NCBI GenBank assembly: GCA_945867665.1
Contig: CAMBIR010000002.1
Span: forward strand, 136,625-200,624
DNA length: 64,000 bases
Direction of reading: 5' to 3'
Source of the DNA: an uncultured Bacillota bacterium
Lineage (GTDB): Bacteria > Bacillota_I > Bacilli_A > RF39 > UBA660
How positions within the stretch are numbered: the stretch's first letter is position 1; each line of letters begins with the position of its first letter. Below are positions 1 to 8,830 of this stretch, in pieces. A model generated the notes under the pieces. It was given only the letters and a program-made list of their open reading frames with translations. It did not search any database and was not told the DNA's origin. Both the position numbers and the translations under genes were made by a program.

Positions 1-1
1 G

Positions 2-43
2 ATATTATTTAAAGATTTAGAAGAATATATAAAAAATAATTAA
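2..43 (+). CDS. C-terminal fragment of an upstream gene
   Basis: The first 13 codons of the window stay open and end in TAA, reading ILFKDLEEYIKNN. The peptide is lysine/glutamate rich and looks like the helical tail of a coding sequence that begins outside the window. No family can be assigned, and an open stretch this short could be chance. Confidence 0.3.
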   Translation: MLFKDLEEYIKNN

Positions 44-49
44 TACCTA

Positions 50-77
50 TTGATTTTTAGATTTATTAGTATATAAT
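50..77 (+). promoter_or_regulatory. sigma-A promoter of the mobile-element leader
   Basis: TTGATT (50-55) and TATAAT (72-77) are separated by 16 bp, predicting a start near 84. It would transcribe the small leader ORF and, if transcription passes the hairpin at 178-227, the recombinase remnant. Confidence 0.55.
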
Positions 78-126
78 AAATAACCAATAAATGAGGAAGG
101 TATCTTCTAGAAATGGAGGTACATCA

Positions 127-201
127 ATGATTAGACAGAATATACATTTATTGAAAATTATTTATATTGAATTAACTAGAGAGCAAAAGGTATTAGCTTG
201 A
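127..201 (+). CDS. 24-residue leader peptide upstream of the recombinase
   Basis: ATG at 127 follows an ideal GGAGGT (115-120) with 6-nt spacing and opens a 24-codon ORF ending in TGA. The frame could also start at ATG 91 (36 codons), but that ATG has no comparable ribosome site. The last codons overlap the 5' arm of the terminator hairpin at 178-188. This is the layout of transcriptional attenuation leaders, where ribosome position decides whether the terminator folds. The peptide matches no family I recognise, and the regulatory role is inferred from layout alone. Confidence 0.5.
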   Translation: MIRQNIHLLKIIYIELTREQKVLA

Positions 202-227
202 ACTTAATATATTTTGCTCTCTTTTTT
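178..227 (+). terminator. attenuator-like hairpin
   Basis: An 11-bp perfect stem (178-188 with 212-222, arm AGAGAGCAAAA) is followed by a T run. Its 5' arm lies inside the leader ORF, and its 3' arm lies 27 nt before the recombinase start codon. Confidence 0.7.
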
Positions 228-233
228 GATTAA

Positions 234-1785
<1,552 letters not shown>

Positions 1786-1916
1786 ATTTATAAACTTTTT
1801 CTAAGAATAAGTAGTAAATTTACACTGTAAATATACAGATGATTGATTTAACAATAGATTGTCTTTTTTAGGAAAATTTATATTTTAATGTTATAATATA
1901 TGTGAGGTGATTTGGT

Positions 1917-2504
1917 ATGCTAGTTATTTTTGAAGGATTAGACAATTGTGGTAAAACTACATTAGTACAAATGATAAAAGATTATTATTTAAAATTAGGA
2001 ATAGATGCAGAAATTTCGAAAGAGTTTGAAACTAATATAGGTAAAGAATTAAAGAAAATGGCAAAAGAAGGAACTTTAGATCCAATTTTAAAAGCTTATT
2101 TATTTGCAACTGACAGATACATAAGAATGAAAAACATAAGACAAGAAGATTTAAAAAATAAAATAATGTTGTTTGATAGATACGTTCCATCTGCTCTTGC
2201 TTATCGTATGGCGGAAGGTGTTGATAAAAATTGGGTAACTAATATTAATTCAGTTTTCCCAAAAGCGGATATAGGATTTTTTATTGATATAACATCAGAT
2301 GAATCTGTTAACAGAAATACTGATACAAAATTTAATATAAAAGCAACACCCGAACATTTAGAAAAAGTTAGAAGTGCATATTTATCTATTCTTGATGAAA
2401 ATAATCTTATATATATTAACGGAATGCAACCGATTGAAAATATATTTGGTGAAGTTATTGAAAAAATAGAGGAGTTTAGAAAAAAGAATGAGAGAAGATT
2501 TTAA
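1917..2504 (+). CDS. thymidylate kinase-like P-loop kinase (accessory copy)
   Basis: The protein has 195 residues and begins with the P-loop GLDNCGKTT. It also has the DRY motif in LFDRYVPSALAYRMAEG, typical of dTMP kinases that phosphorylate dTMP to dTDP. A second, full-length tmk lies at 25125, so this is an extra copy, shorter and divergent in the C-terminal lid. GTG AGGTGAT precedes the ATG, and a TATAAT at 1892-1897 marks a probable promoter. It is the first gene of a four-gene overlapping operon; its end overlaps the glycosylase gene by 17 nt. Phage and mobile elements often carry such kinases. The substrate (dTMP, dUMP or a modified nucleotide) cannot be read from the sequence. Confidence 0.75.
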   Translation: MLVIFEGLDNCGKTTLVQMIKDYYLKLGIDAEISKEFETNIGKELKKMAKEGTLDPILKAYLFATDRYIRMKNIRQEDLKNKIMLFDRYVPSALAYRMAEGVDKNWVTNINSVFPKADIGFFIDITSDESVNRNTDTKFNIKATPEHLEKVRSAYLSILDENNLIYINGMQPIENIFGEVIEKIEEFRKKNERRF

Positions 2505-3075
2505 TAGTTTATTAGAAGGTTTAAAGAAGTGTGAAATTTGTAAAGAAAAATTTGGATTTCAACCTCATCCTATATTTTTGGGAAATGTTAATTCTAAAAT
2601 AGTTCAAATTAGTCAGGCCCCATCTGCTACAGTCCACGAAACATTAAAACCATTCACGGATCAAAGCGGAAAAAAATTAAAATATGAGTGGTATAAGATT
2701 GATGATGAAACGTTTTATAATCCAGATAATTTTTATATTGCAGCTCTTGCACATTGTTATCCAGGAAAAGATAACAATGGTAACGATAGAATGCCGCCAA
2801 AGGTTTGTTATGAAACTTGGATAAAAAAAGAACTAGAATATATAAATAATAAACTTTATATAATAATTGGTGCAAAATCAGCAAAAGTGTTTTTTCCAAA
2901 TGAAAATTTTAATGAGTTGATTTTCAAAAATAATTATATTAATGGGAAATTAGCCATTGTATTACCACATCCATCTCCACTTAATATAAAATGGTTCAAA
3001 GATCATCCTGATTTTATGGAAAAAAGAATTATTAAAATTAGAAAAATAATAAATGAAGTATTGGAGGAAGAATAA
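2488..3075 (+). CDS. uracil-DNA glycosylase family protein
   Basis: This 195-residue protein belongs to the UDG superfamily, close to the iron-sulfur family 4 type. Motif 1 is QISQAPSATVHE followed by PFTDQSGKKL, and motif 2 is LPHPSPLN near the C-terminus. Cysteines in CEIC near the start, in HCYPGK and in KVCYETW could ligate a 4Fe-4S cluster. Such enzymes excise uracil from DNA. It sits second in the operon, overlapping the kinase gene and followed two bases later by the MazG gene, which suggests joint control of uracil or dUTP in DNA. The family call is firm; substrate range is inferred. Confidence 0.8.
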   Translation: MREDFNSLLEGLKKCEICKEKFGFQPHPIFLGNVNSKIVQISQAPSATVHETLKPFTDQSGKKLKYEWYKIDDETFYNPDNFYIAALAHCYPGKDNNGNDRMPPKVCYETWIKKELEYINNKLYIIIGAKSAKVFFPNENFNELIFKNNYINGKLAIVLPHPSPLNIKWFKDHPDFMEKRIIKIRKIINEVLEEE

Positions 3076-3076
3076 A

Positions 3077-3391
3077 ATGATAGATTTGAAACAAATACAA
3101 AAAGATGTATATCAAAATAAATTAGACAAGGGATTTAATGTTACAGATATTAATAAAGAGTTTTGTTTAACATATGGTGAAATGGCAGAGGCATATGAAG
3201 CATGGCGTAAGAAAAAAGATGATGTTGGAGAAGAAATAGCCGATGTTGTGATTTACTTACTAGGGTTGTCTGAAATTTTAAACATAAATTTAGAAAGTGA
3301 ACTATTAAAGAAAATAAATAAAAATAAGCACAGAGAGTATCAAATAATAGATGGTGTAAATACGAGAGTTAAGGAATATGAAGAAAAATAA
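3077..3391 (+). CDS. MazG-like nucleotide pyrophosphohydrolase
   Basis: The start is ATG 3077 with GGAGG at 3063-3067; an upstream in-frame ATG at 3053 lies inside the previous gene and lacks a site. The protein has 104 residues and carries the all-alpha NTP-PPase metal motif: GEMAEAYEAW followed by EEIADVVIYL, that is two ExxE/ExxD helices. Members hydrolyse (d)NTPs such as dUTP or damaged nucleotides to the monophosphate. Together with the flanking kinase and glycosylase this fits a nucleotide-pool policing role. It overlaps the next gene by 14 nt, indicating translational coupling. Confidence 0.75.
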   Translation: MIDLKQIQKDVYQNKLDKGFNVTDINKEFCLTYGEMAEAYEAWRKKKDDVGEEIADVVIYLLGLSEILNINLESELLKKINKNKHREYQIIDGVNTRVKEYEEK

Positions 3392-4319
3392 TATATATTT
3401 AGCTACAAAATTATATAGTTTTTTTGATAGAAAAATATCTGTAATCATGTATAATAGTGTTTTAAATAGTAAAAAATTCAGTGATGATAACATATATTTG
3501 CCATTTAAAGATAGTAATATGAAGGTTAGTAAAGTTGGAAATGTTGCTAAAAATATATTTGAAGCAGATATAAATTCTTTAAATAATACTGATATATTCA
3601 TAACTAGACTTGATGGAACATCTTACGATGCGGGTATTGGATTTGAAATTGGATATTGTTTAGCTAAAGGAGTCCCTCTTTATATTTTTAATACTGATTT
3701 CTATAAAAATAAATTATTAAGTAACATTGAATATAATATGTCACCTATTATGGATAAAGTTGCTAATATTTTTAAATATGAATATGTTAATAATAGTAAC
3801 TTGGTATATGAGGAAGAATTGGATTTTAACATTAATTTGTTTTCTGAATTTGTTTCTGAAAATATAGATAATACAAAAGAAAAAATATATGAATACACTG
3901 ATGGTGATAAAGAATTTGATGTTTTTATTGATTTTTCTGGTTTGAAATATGAATGGAATAAAATAATAGTTGATAAAATAACTAAAGTATTAGATGAAAA
4001 TAGTATTACTTATTGGATTAGTAATAGATATTTATCAGGGTATTCAGTTGATACGGATTTAAAAAACTTAAAAAATAGTAATATTTATTTAACATGTTAT
4101 GATGAAAATGAACCCGATATAGATTCTACTATTTTACAAGGCTTTGCTTATTATAATAAATTAAATGTTATTGGATATGAATCAAATCCTGTTAAATATT
4201 ATGTTGAAGGGGAACAAGAGTTTGGTGTTACATTAATGTTAGAACAGTCATGCACTACATTAACAAAAAACGTAGAAGAAACTATAAATAAAATAATTAA
4301 TAATATAAAATATATTTGA
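3378..4319 (+). CDS. two-domain nucleoside 2-deoxyribosyltransferase-like protein
   Basis: Residues 5-105 match the nucleoside 2-deoxyribosyltransferase fold: an opening IYLATKLYSFFDR, the IFEADINSLNNTDIFITRLDG segment read across residues 60-80, and the catalytic region with D84, E90 and the FEIGY motif. Residues 178-270 look like a second copy of the same fold, with IYLTCYDENEPDIDS and GFAYYNKLNVIGY. There the catalytic Glu is replaced (Gly/Gln at 254-255). A live plus a dead domain in one chain is unusual for the salvage enzyme, which is normally about 150 residues and oligomeric. The fold is also used by NAD-handling domains in defence proteins. It is the last gene of the operon and ends at a terminator. 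The biological role is unknown. Confidence 0.65.
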   Translation: MKKNNIYLATKLYSFFDRKISVIMYNSVLNSKKFSDDNIYLPFKDSNMKVSKVGNVAKNIFEADINSLNNTDIFITRLDGTSYDAGIGFEIGYCLAKGVPLYIFNTDFYKNKLLSNIEYNMSPIMDKVANIFKYEYVNNSNLVYEEELDFNINLFSEFVSENIDNTKEKIYEYTDGDKEFDVFIDFSGLKYEWNKIIVDKITKVLDENSITYWISNRYLSGYSVDTDLKNLKNSNIYLTCYDENEPDIDSTILQGFAYYNKLNVIGYESNPVKYYVEGEQEFGVTLMLEQSCTTLTKNVEETINKIINNIKYI

Positions 4320-4346
4320 TGTCAAAAAGGTATCTTTTTTGGCGTA
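4320..4346 (+). terminator. terminator of the nucleotide operon
   Basis: Immediately after the stop codon, GTCAAAAAG and CTTTTTTGGC pair around GTAT, and the 3' arm is itself T-rich. Confidence 0.5.
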
Positions 4347-4432
4347 ATTTAATGATTGTAGATAAATGAACTAAAATTATGTAATATTTAGAATTAAAAA
4401 TAAAATAATATGAGAAGAAATTATTATATTAT

Positions 4433-4465
4433 TTATTACGACATATAAAGAATATTTCGTAATAA
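4433..4465. promoter_or_regulatory. long perfect dyad, possible operator
   Basis: TTATTACGA (4433-4441) and TCGTAATAA (4457-4465) form perfect 9-bp arms around a 15-nt centre, 30 bp upstream of a TATAAT (4497-4502) and 63 bp before the unknown gene at 4529. The arms contain CG, rare in this AT-rich spacer. It has no T run, so a terminator is unlikely; protein binding is inferred. Confidence 0.45.
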
Positions 4466-4528
4466 CTGAGGTATAGGAATAAAACGCTTTTTAGTGTATA
4501 ATAAAAAATTGAATTAGGAGGTTTAATA

Positions 4529-5170
4529 ATGGCTAAAATATTTAGTGAAGATGCTTATTGTTTAGGATTATTATATTCATATTTATTTGCTGGTAAAAAA
4601 AAGGTATTAAAAGATGACTTAGACGCATTTTATAATACTATTGAAAAGAATTTAAAAAATACTGATGAATTTGATTTATATGCTACAGTATGGCATGATG
4701 ATGATCCATGTATTTATTATCCAAGTGAAGGTAAGAATGGTGAAATATATTATGTTCTATATTCCAACTTTGATGTAGAAAGAGCAGAATCGAAATATAT
4801 TGGTTGTTTGTCTACACAAGTTTTAATAGCAACACAACAAGAAAATGCATTAAATTGTTTAGGTTTACAAATGAAAAATGGTCATATTAGTAAGAAAAGC
4901 AATTATCATGTTGGAATCGTAAGTGCTCCAACATTTATGAGTCAGTTTATTTCAAAACTAAAAAATGGAGAATTAAAAATAGAAACATGTCCACAAGTTG
5001 AAGTAGGACCTGAATTAACAGAGGAATATATTATAGAACAATTAGAATCATATCAAAAATTATTAGAATCTGGAATAATTGATGAAGCTACAAAAGAAGA
5101 ACAAGGACCAGTAAAGAAATTAGTCCCAAATAATAAAAAAATAATTACAATAAATTTCAATAATTCGTAA
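4529..5170 (+). CDS. unknown 213-residue protein
   Basis: I do not recognise the family. ATG 4529 has an excellent AGGAGGT (4516-4521). The protein is soluble, without signal peptide or membrane segment, and acidic, with repeated aromatic segments such as DPCIYYPSEGKNGEIYYV (about residues 58-75). Its C-terminal third is a charged, probably flexible tail ending in a beta-like KKIITINFN. The central part contains several Cys and Gln residues but no obvious catalytic motif. Codon use is as AT-rich as the preceding mobile region. It stands alone between two hairpins with a dyad upstream, so it may be a separately regulated cargo gene. Confidence 0.6.
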   Translation: MAKIFSEDAYCLGLLYSYLFAGKKKVLKDDLDAFYNTIEKNLKNTDEFDLYATVWHDDDPCIYYPSEGKNGEIYYVLYSNFDVERAESKYIGCLSTQVLIATQQENALNCLGLQMKNGHISKKSNYHVGIVSAPTFMSQFISKLKNGELKIETCPQVEVGPELTEEYIIEQLESYQKLLESGIIDEATKEEQGPVKKLVPNNKKIITINFNNS

Positions 5171-5481
5171 TAATATTTTTTAGAAATGACTTTCCATTTC
5201 TTATTGTTTGATGTATAATCTAATTATGTTAGTAAATTGATTACTGATTATACTTTTGTCTAATGGTTGTTATACTTCCATTGCTCGGGCACCAATTGGA
5301 TTTTAACCCTTATTTGATAAGGGTTTTATTATGCCTAAATGATTTTACCTCTTATTTACCTCTTATTTTCATGTAATTTATTAGGGGAAAATTTAATTCA
5401 TGATAGAGAGAGGAGATTTAAAGAAAAGTACCTATTCGTATTTTTCTTTTTCTATACATATATTTAAATAGGTGGTTATTG
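5171..5481 (+). other. 311-bp gene-free boundary between accessory region and ftsW
   Basis: The stretch holds a 7-bp hairpin just after the previous gene (5182-5188 with 5195-5201), a strong terminator at 5305-5328, and an isolated tRNA-3'-end-like string CTCGGGCACCA at 5284-5294 without a T arm. An AT-rich segment then leads to the AGGTGG before ftsW. I see no complete RNA gene. It is a plausible element end because nucleotide-metabolism cargo lies on one side and core genes on the other. Confidence 0.4.
5305..5328 (+). terminator. strong hairpin terminator
   Basis: AACCCTTAT (5305-5313) and ATAAGGGTT (5317-5325) form a perfect 9-bp stem with a 3-nt loop, followed by TTATT. Confidence 0.75.
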
Positions 5482-6570
5482 ATGCGAAAGATAGATTATT
5501 TATTGTTAGTGGGAATTGTTATTATTTCTTTGTTTGGTCTTATTATGATATATTCGGCTTCTTCTGTTTGGGCAGAATATAAATTTCATGATCCCTTAAA
5601 ATTTGCAAAAACACAATTTCTTTTTTTAGTAGTGAGCTATATTCTTATCTTTTTTTCTTTAAAAATACCCTATCAAAAATATCTCTCTTGTGCAAATTTA
5701 ATCTTTTTTATCTGTTTTATTCTTCTTATCTTAGTATTAATTCCAGGAATTGGAACAGTTAGAAATGGATCGAGAAGTTGGTTTGGAATAGGAGGATTCG
5801 GTATTCAACCTAGTGAATTTACTAAATTAGGAATGATCATTTTTACCTCAAAATATCTAGCATATAATGAAAAAATATTAAAAAATATTAAAAGTGGAGT
5901 ACTTCCCATCTTAGGAGTATTAATGCTAGTATTTGGACTAATCATGTTACAACCAGATTTTGGAACAGGAGTTATCATAGTTATTTCTATTATTGTTTTA
6001 TTATTTGTTAGTGGAGTGAATATGGGCTTTTTTATCAAACTAGGTTTTATAGGCCTTCTTGGAGTAGTAGCCTTAATTATTGCCGCTCCATATCGAATGA
6101 AGCGAATTGTATCTTTCTTAAATCCATGGAGTGATCCCTTAGGAAGTGGCTTTCAAATCATTCAAAGCTTATATGCAATTGGACCAGGAGGCTTACTTGG
6201 ATTAGGCTTTGGAAATAGTATTCAAAAACATTTCTATTTACCAGAGCCACAGACTGATTTTATCTTTGCTATTATTAGTGAGGAGTTTGGTTTTTTGGGG
6301 ATTTTAATTGTGGCTAGTTTATTTTTATTAATTATTTATCGAGGATTTCACATCTCTATTCATTGTGAGGATAAATTTGGAAAATACTTATCTTTCGGTA
6401 TCACTTTTCAATTAGCATTTCAGGCGCTATTAAACTTAATGGTCGTTGTTGGATTAATTCCTGTAACAGGGGTAACCTTACCATTCTTAAGCTATGGAGG
6501 AAGCAGTCTCTTAATTACCATGATTTCTATGGGGATTCTCCTTAATATTAGTAAATATAATTATGATTAA
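5482..6570 (+). CDS. ftsW: FtsW/SpoVE-type septal peptidoglycan polymerase
   Basis: This SEDS-family membrane protein has 362 residues and about ten transmembrane helices. It polymerises lipid II glycan strands with a partner class B PBP. The family signatures are present: SRSWFGIGGFGIQPSEFTK, LQPDFGTG with the essential Asp, LPEPQTDFIFAIISEE, and the C-terminal LPFLSYGGSSL. The QKHFYLPEPQTDF segment is of the FtsW/SpoVE kind rather than RodA. I start at ATG 5482 behind AGGTGG rather than the TTG one codon earlier. No pbp gene lies nearby. Whether it serves vegetative division or sporulation cannot be told, although spo0A is 5 kb away. Confidence 0.85.
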   Translation: MRKIDYLLLVGIVIISLFGLIMIYSASSVWAEYKFHDPLKFAKTQFLFLVVSYILIFFSLKIPYQKYLSCANLIFFICFILLILVLIPGIGTVRNGSRSWFGIGGFGIQPSEFTKLGMIIFTSKYLAYNEKILKNIKSGVLPILGVLMLVFGLIMLQPDFGTGVIIVISIIVLLFVSGVNMGFFIKLGFIGLLGVVALIIAAPYRMKRIVSFLNPWSDPLGSGFQIIQSLYAIGPGGLLGLGFGNSIQKHFYLPEPQTDFIFAIISEEFGFLGILIVASLFLLIIYRGFHISIHCEDKFGKYLSFGITFQLAFQALLNLMVVVGLIPVTGVTLPFLSYGGSSLLITMISMGILLNISKYNYD

Positions 6571-6636
6571 CTAAACTAGACTATTCTAAGTATTTTTGAT
6601 ATAATAAATTTATTAAATTAAGGAGAAATGAAATTA

Positions 6637-7821
6637 ATGAAAAAAACAATAAAAGATTATCAATTAGAAAATAAAAAAGTAATTATTCGAGTAGACTTTA
6701 ATGTCCCCATGAAAGAAGGAATCATTACTGATGATACTAGAATAAAAAGAGCAATACCAACAATAAAATATGCCATAGAAAATGGAGCAAAAGTAATTTT
6801 ATTATCTCACTTAGGAAAAGTTAAAGAAGAAAGTGATTTACAAAAAAACGATCTTTACCCAGTAAGTATTCGCTTACAAGAGTTAATAGAAAAAGAAGTA
6901 TTTTTCTCAAATAAAACAAGAGGAAAAGAATTAGAAGAAAAAGTCTCATCCCTTAAAAAAGGTGAAATCTTACTGATTCAAAATACAAGATATGAAGACT
7001 TAATAGGAAAAAAAGAAAGTACTTGCAACGAAGAATTAGCAAAATATTGGGCCTCACTAGGAGATATATTTATCAACGATGCCTATGGAACATGTCACAG
7101 AAAACATGCATCTAACGTAGGAATAGCAAATTACTTGCCTAGTGGTATTGGCTTTTTAGTAGAAGAAGAAATCAATAAAATAGATGGAATTTTAGAAGAA
7201 GATACTCATCCCTTTGTTGTCATCATGGGAGGAGCAAAAGTTCACGATAAAATTAAAGTTATTAAAAATTTAATTCAAAAATGCGACTTATTACTAATAG
7301 GAGGGGGAATGGCTTATACCTTTTTAGCCGCAAGAAATTATCCCATTGGAAAATCTATTTTAGATGAAGAGTCCATGGAATTTTGTAAAGAAATATTAAG
7401 TACTTATGAAGAGAAAATAATCCTACCAATAGATCATTTAGTATCAGGTTCAATAACTTCAGATAAAGTATCTATAAAAAGAATTTGTGATACTACTGAA
7501 TTAGATATGGGATTTGATATTGGACCACAAACCATTCAACTCTTTAAAGAAAAACTATCTTCTGCTAAAAGAGTAATCATTAATGGTCCAATGGGATGTT
7601 TCGAAAATCCAAATTATCAAGAAGGAACAAAAGAAATTTATCAATATTTAACTGATAATCATATTAAAACCTTAGTAGGAGGAGGAGATTCTGCCGCTAG
7701 TGTTAATCAACTATCTAATCCAAATAAGTTTTATCATATTTCAACAGGGGGAGGTGCAACACTAGAATACTTAGAAGGAACTGTTCTTCCAGGAATTAGT
7801 GTAATCGATGAAAAAAAATAA
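6637..7821 (+). CDS. pgk: phosphoglycerate kinase
   Basis: The 394-residue enzyme makes ATP from 1,3-bisphosphoglycerate in glycolysis. It shows RVDFNVPM, the RHASN-type segment in CHRKHASNVGIANYLPSG, VIMGGAKVHDKI, the hinge NGPMGCFENP, and the nucleotide-binding GGGDSAASV with STGGGA. AGGAG at 6621-6625 favours ATG 6637 (spacing 11) over ATG 6628 (spacing 2). Unusually, it heads an operon with membrane-lipid genes rather than with gap and eno. Its end overlaps the next gene by 14 nt. Codon use has less G at third positions than the genes after 8.8 kb. Confidence 0.95.
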   Translation: MKKTIKDYQLENKKVIIRVDFNVPMKEGIITDDTRIKRAIPTIKYAIENGAKVILLSHLGKVKEESDLQKNDLYPVSIRLQELIEKEVFFSNKTRGKELEEKVSSLKKGEILLIQNTRYEDLIGKKESTCNEELAKYWASLGDIFINDAYGTCHRKHASNVGIANYLPSGIGFLVEEEINKIDGILEEDTHPFVVIMGGAKVHDKIKVIKNLIQKCDLLLIGGGMAYTFLAARNYPIGKSILDEESMEFCKEILSTYEEKIILPIDHLVSGSITSDKVSIKRICDTTELDMGFDIGPQTIQLFKEKLSSAKRVIINGPMGCFENPNYQEGTKEIYQYLTDNHIKTLVGGGDSAASVNQLSNPNKFYHISTGGGATLEYLEGTVLPGISVIDEKK

Positions 7822-8830
7822 AATAAAATATATCTTTAATTTTTTACTCATTGCTATCGTATTATCAATTGTTTTATATTTTTCCTTAAAAGATAATTAT
7901 CAAGAAATTATATCTACCATTTTAAAGATGAATTATATCTGGATTTTTGCTGCTATATTAGCATTAATTATTTATCGTCTATGTGCAAGTCTTGGGCACT
8001 ATTATATTATTAAAGCAAATAATGGAAAAGTTTCTTATTTAAAGTGCTTTCAAATTAATTTAATGATTCTTTTCTTTCATGGTATAACTCCTTTTGCAGG
8101 AGGAGGTCAACCAATGGAAATTTATTTTCTCCATAAAGAAGGAATTCCGGTTACAAAAGCTACTAATATTACTTTACAAAACTTTATTGTTTATCAAATA
8201 GCCTTAATTATAACAGGTTTAATGGCTTTAATATATAATCATATTTTTAATGTTTTTCCAAATGATAGTTTAATAAAATACTTAGTTGTCTTAGGCTTTA
8301 CAATTAATACTTTAGTATTAGTAGTGACTTTTATCTTAAGTTTTGGTAAGAAAACAAATAAGTTTATTATTGAAAAAGGAATTCACTTTTTAGCTAAAAT
8401 AAAAATTATTAAAGAAGAAAAAAAGACACAAGAGAAGTGTCAAAAATACTTACAAAGTTTTCATGATAATGCAATTGAATTAAAGAAAAATAAAAAGATA
8501 GTTGCTTTTATGGTATTAATTAATATTATAGGGTTAATGACAATGTATAGTATGCCATATCCTATCTTAAGAGGAATGGGTATAAATATTAATATTTTTA
8601 AAGTGATAACTGCAATTGCTTATGTAATGATAATAGGTTCATTTGTTCCTATTCCTGGTGGAACAGGAGGAATTGAATATAGCTTTATCTTTTTCTTTCA
8701 ATACTTAATCAGTGGAAGCATTTTACATGCTGCTATGTTAGTATGGAGATTAATTAGTTATTATTTTGGGATGGTCTTGGGGGCTTTTGCTCTTGCTTTA
8801 TATAGAAAGAGGGAAAAAAGATGCGAATAG
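7808..8830 (+). CDS. UPF0104 / lysylphosphatidylglycerol-synthase transmembrane-domain protein
   Basis: This is a 340-residue polytopic membrane protein related to the flippase half of MprF and to the YbhN/AglD group. The motifs HGITPFAGGGQPMEIYFL (about residues 96-113) and FVPIPGGTGGIEYSF (about 278-292) are diagnostic. It has no aminoacyl-transferase domain. Members are thought to move or bind lipids. The gene overlaps pgk and the glucosyltransferase gene, so a role in handling the glucolipid made by the next gene is a reasonable inference. Confidence 0.8.
   Translation: MKKNKIKYIFNFLLIAIVLSIVLYFSLKDNYQEIISTILKMNYIWIFAAILALIIYRLCASLGHYYIIKANNGKVSYLKCFQINLMILFFHGITPFAGGGQPMEIYFLHKEGIPVTKATNITLQNFIVYQIALIITGLMALIYNHIFNVFPNDSLIKYLVVLGFTINTLVLVVTFILSFGKKTNKFIIEKGIHFLAKIKIIKEEKKTQEKCQKYLQSFHDNAIELKKNKKIVAFMVLINIIGLMTMYSMPYPILRGMGININIFKVITAIAYVMIIGSFVPIPGGTGGIEYSFIFFFQYLISGSILHAAMLVWRLISYYFGMVLGAFALALYRKREKRCE

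Noticed and set aside
5284..5294. tRNA gene suggested by CTCGGGCACCA
   Set aside because: No T arm, anticodon arm or acceptor pairing can be formed upstream.
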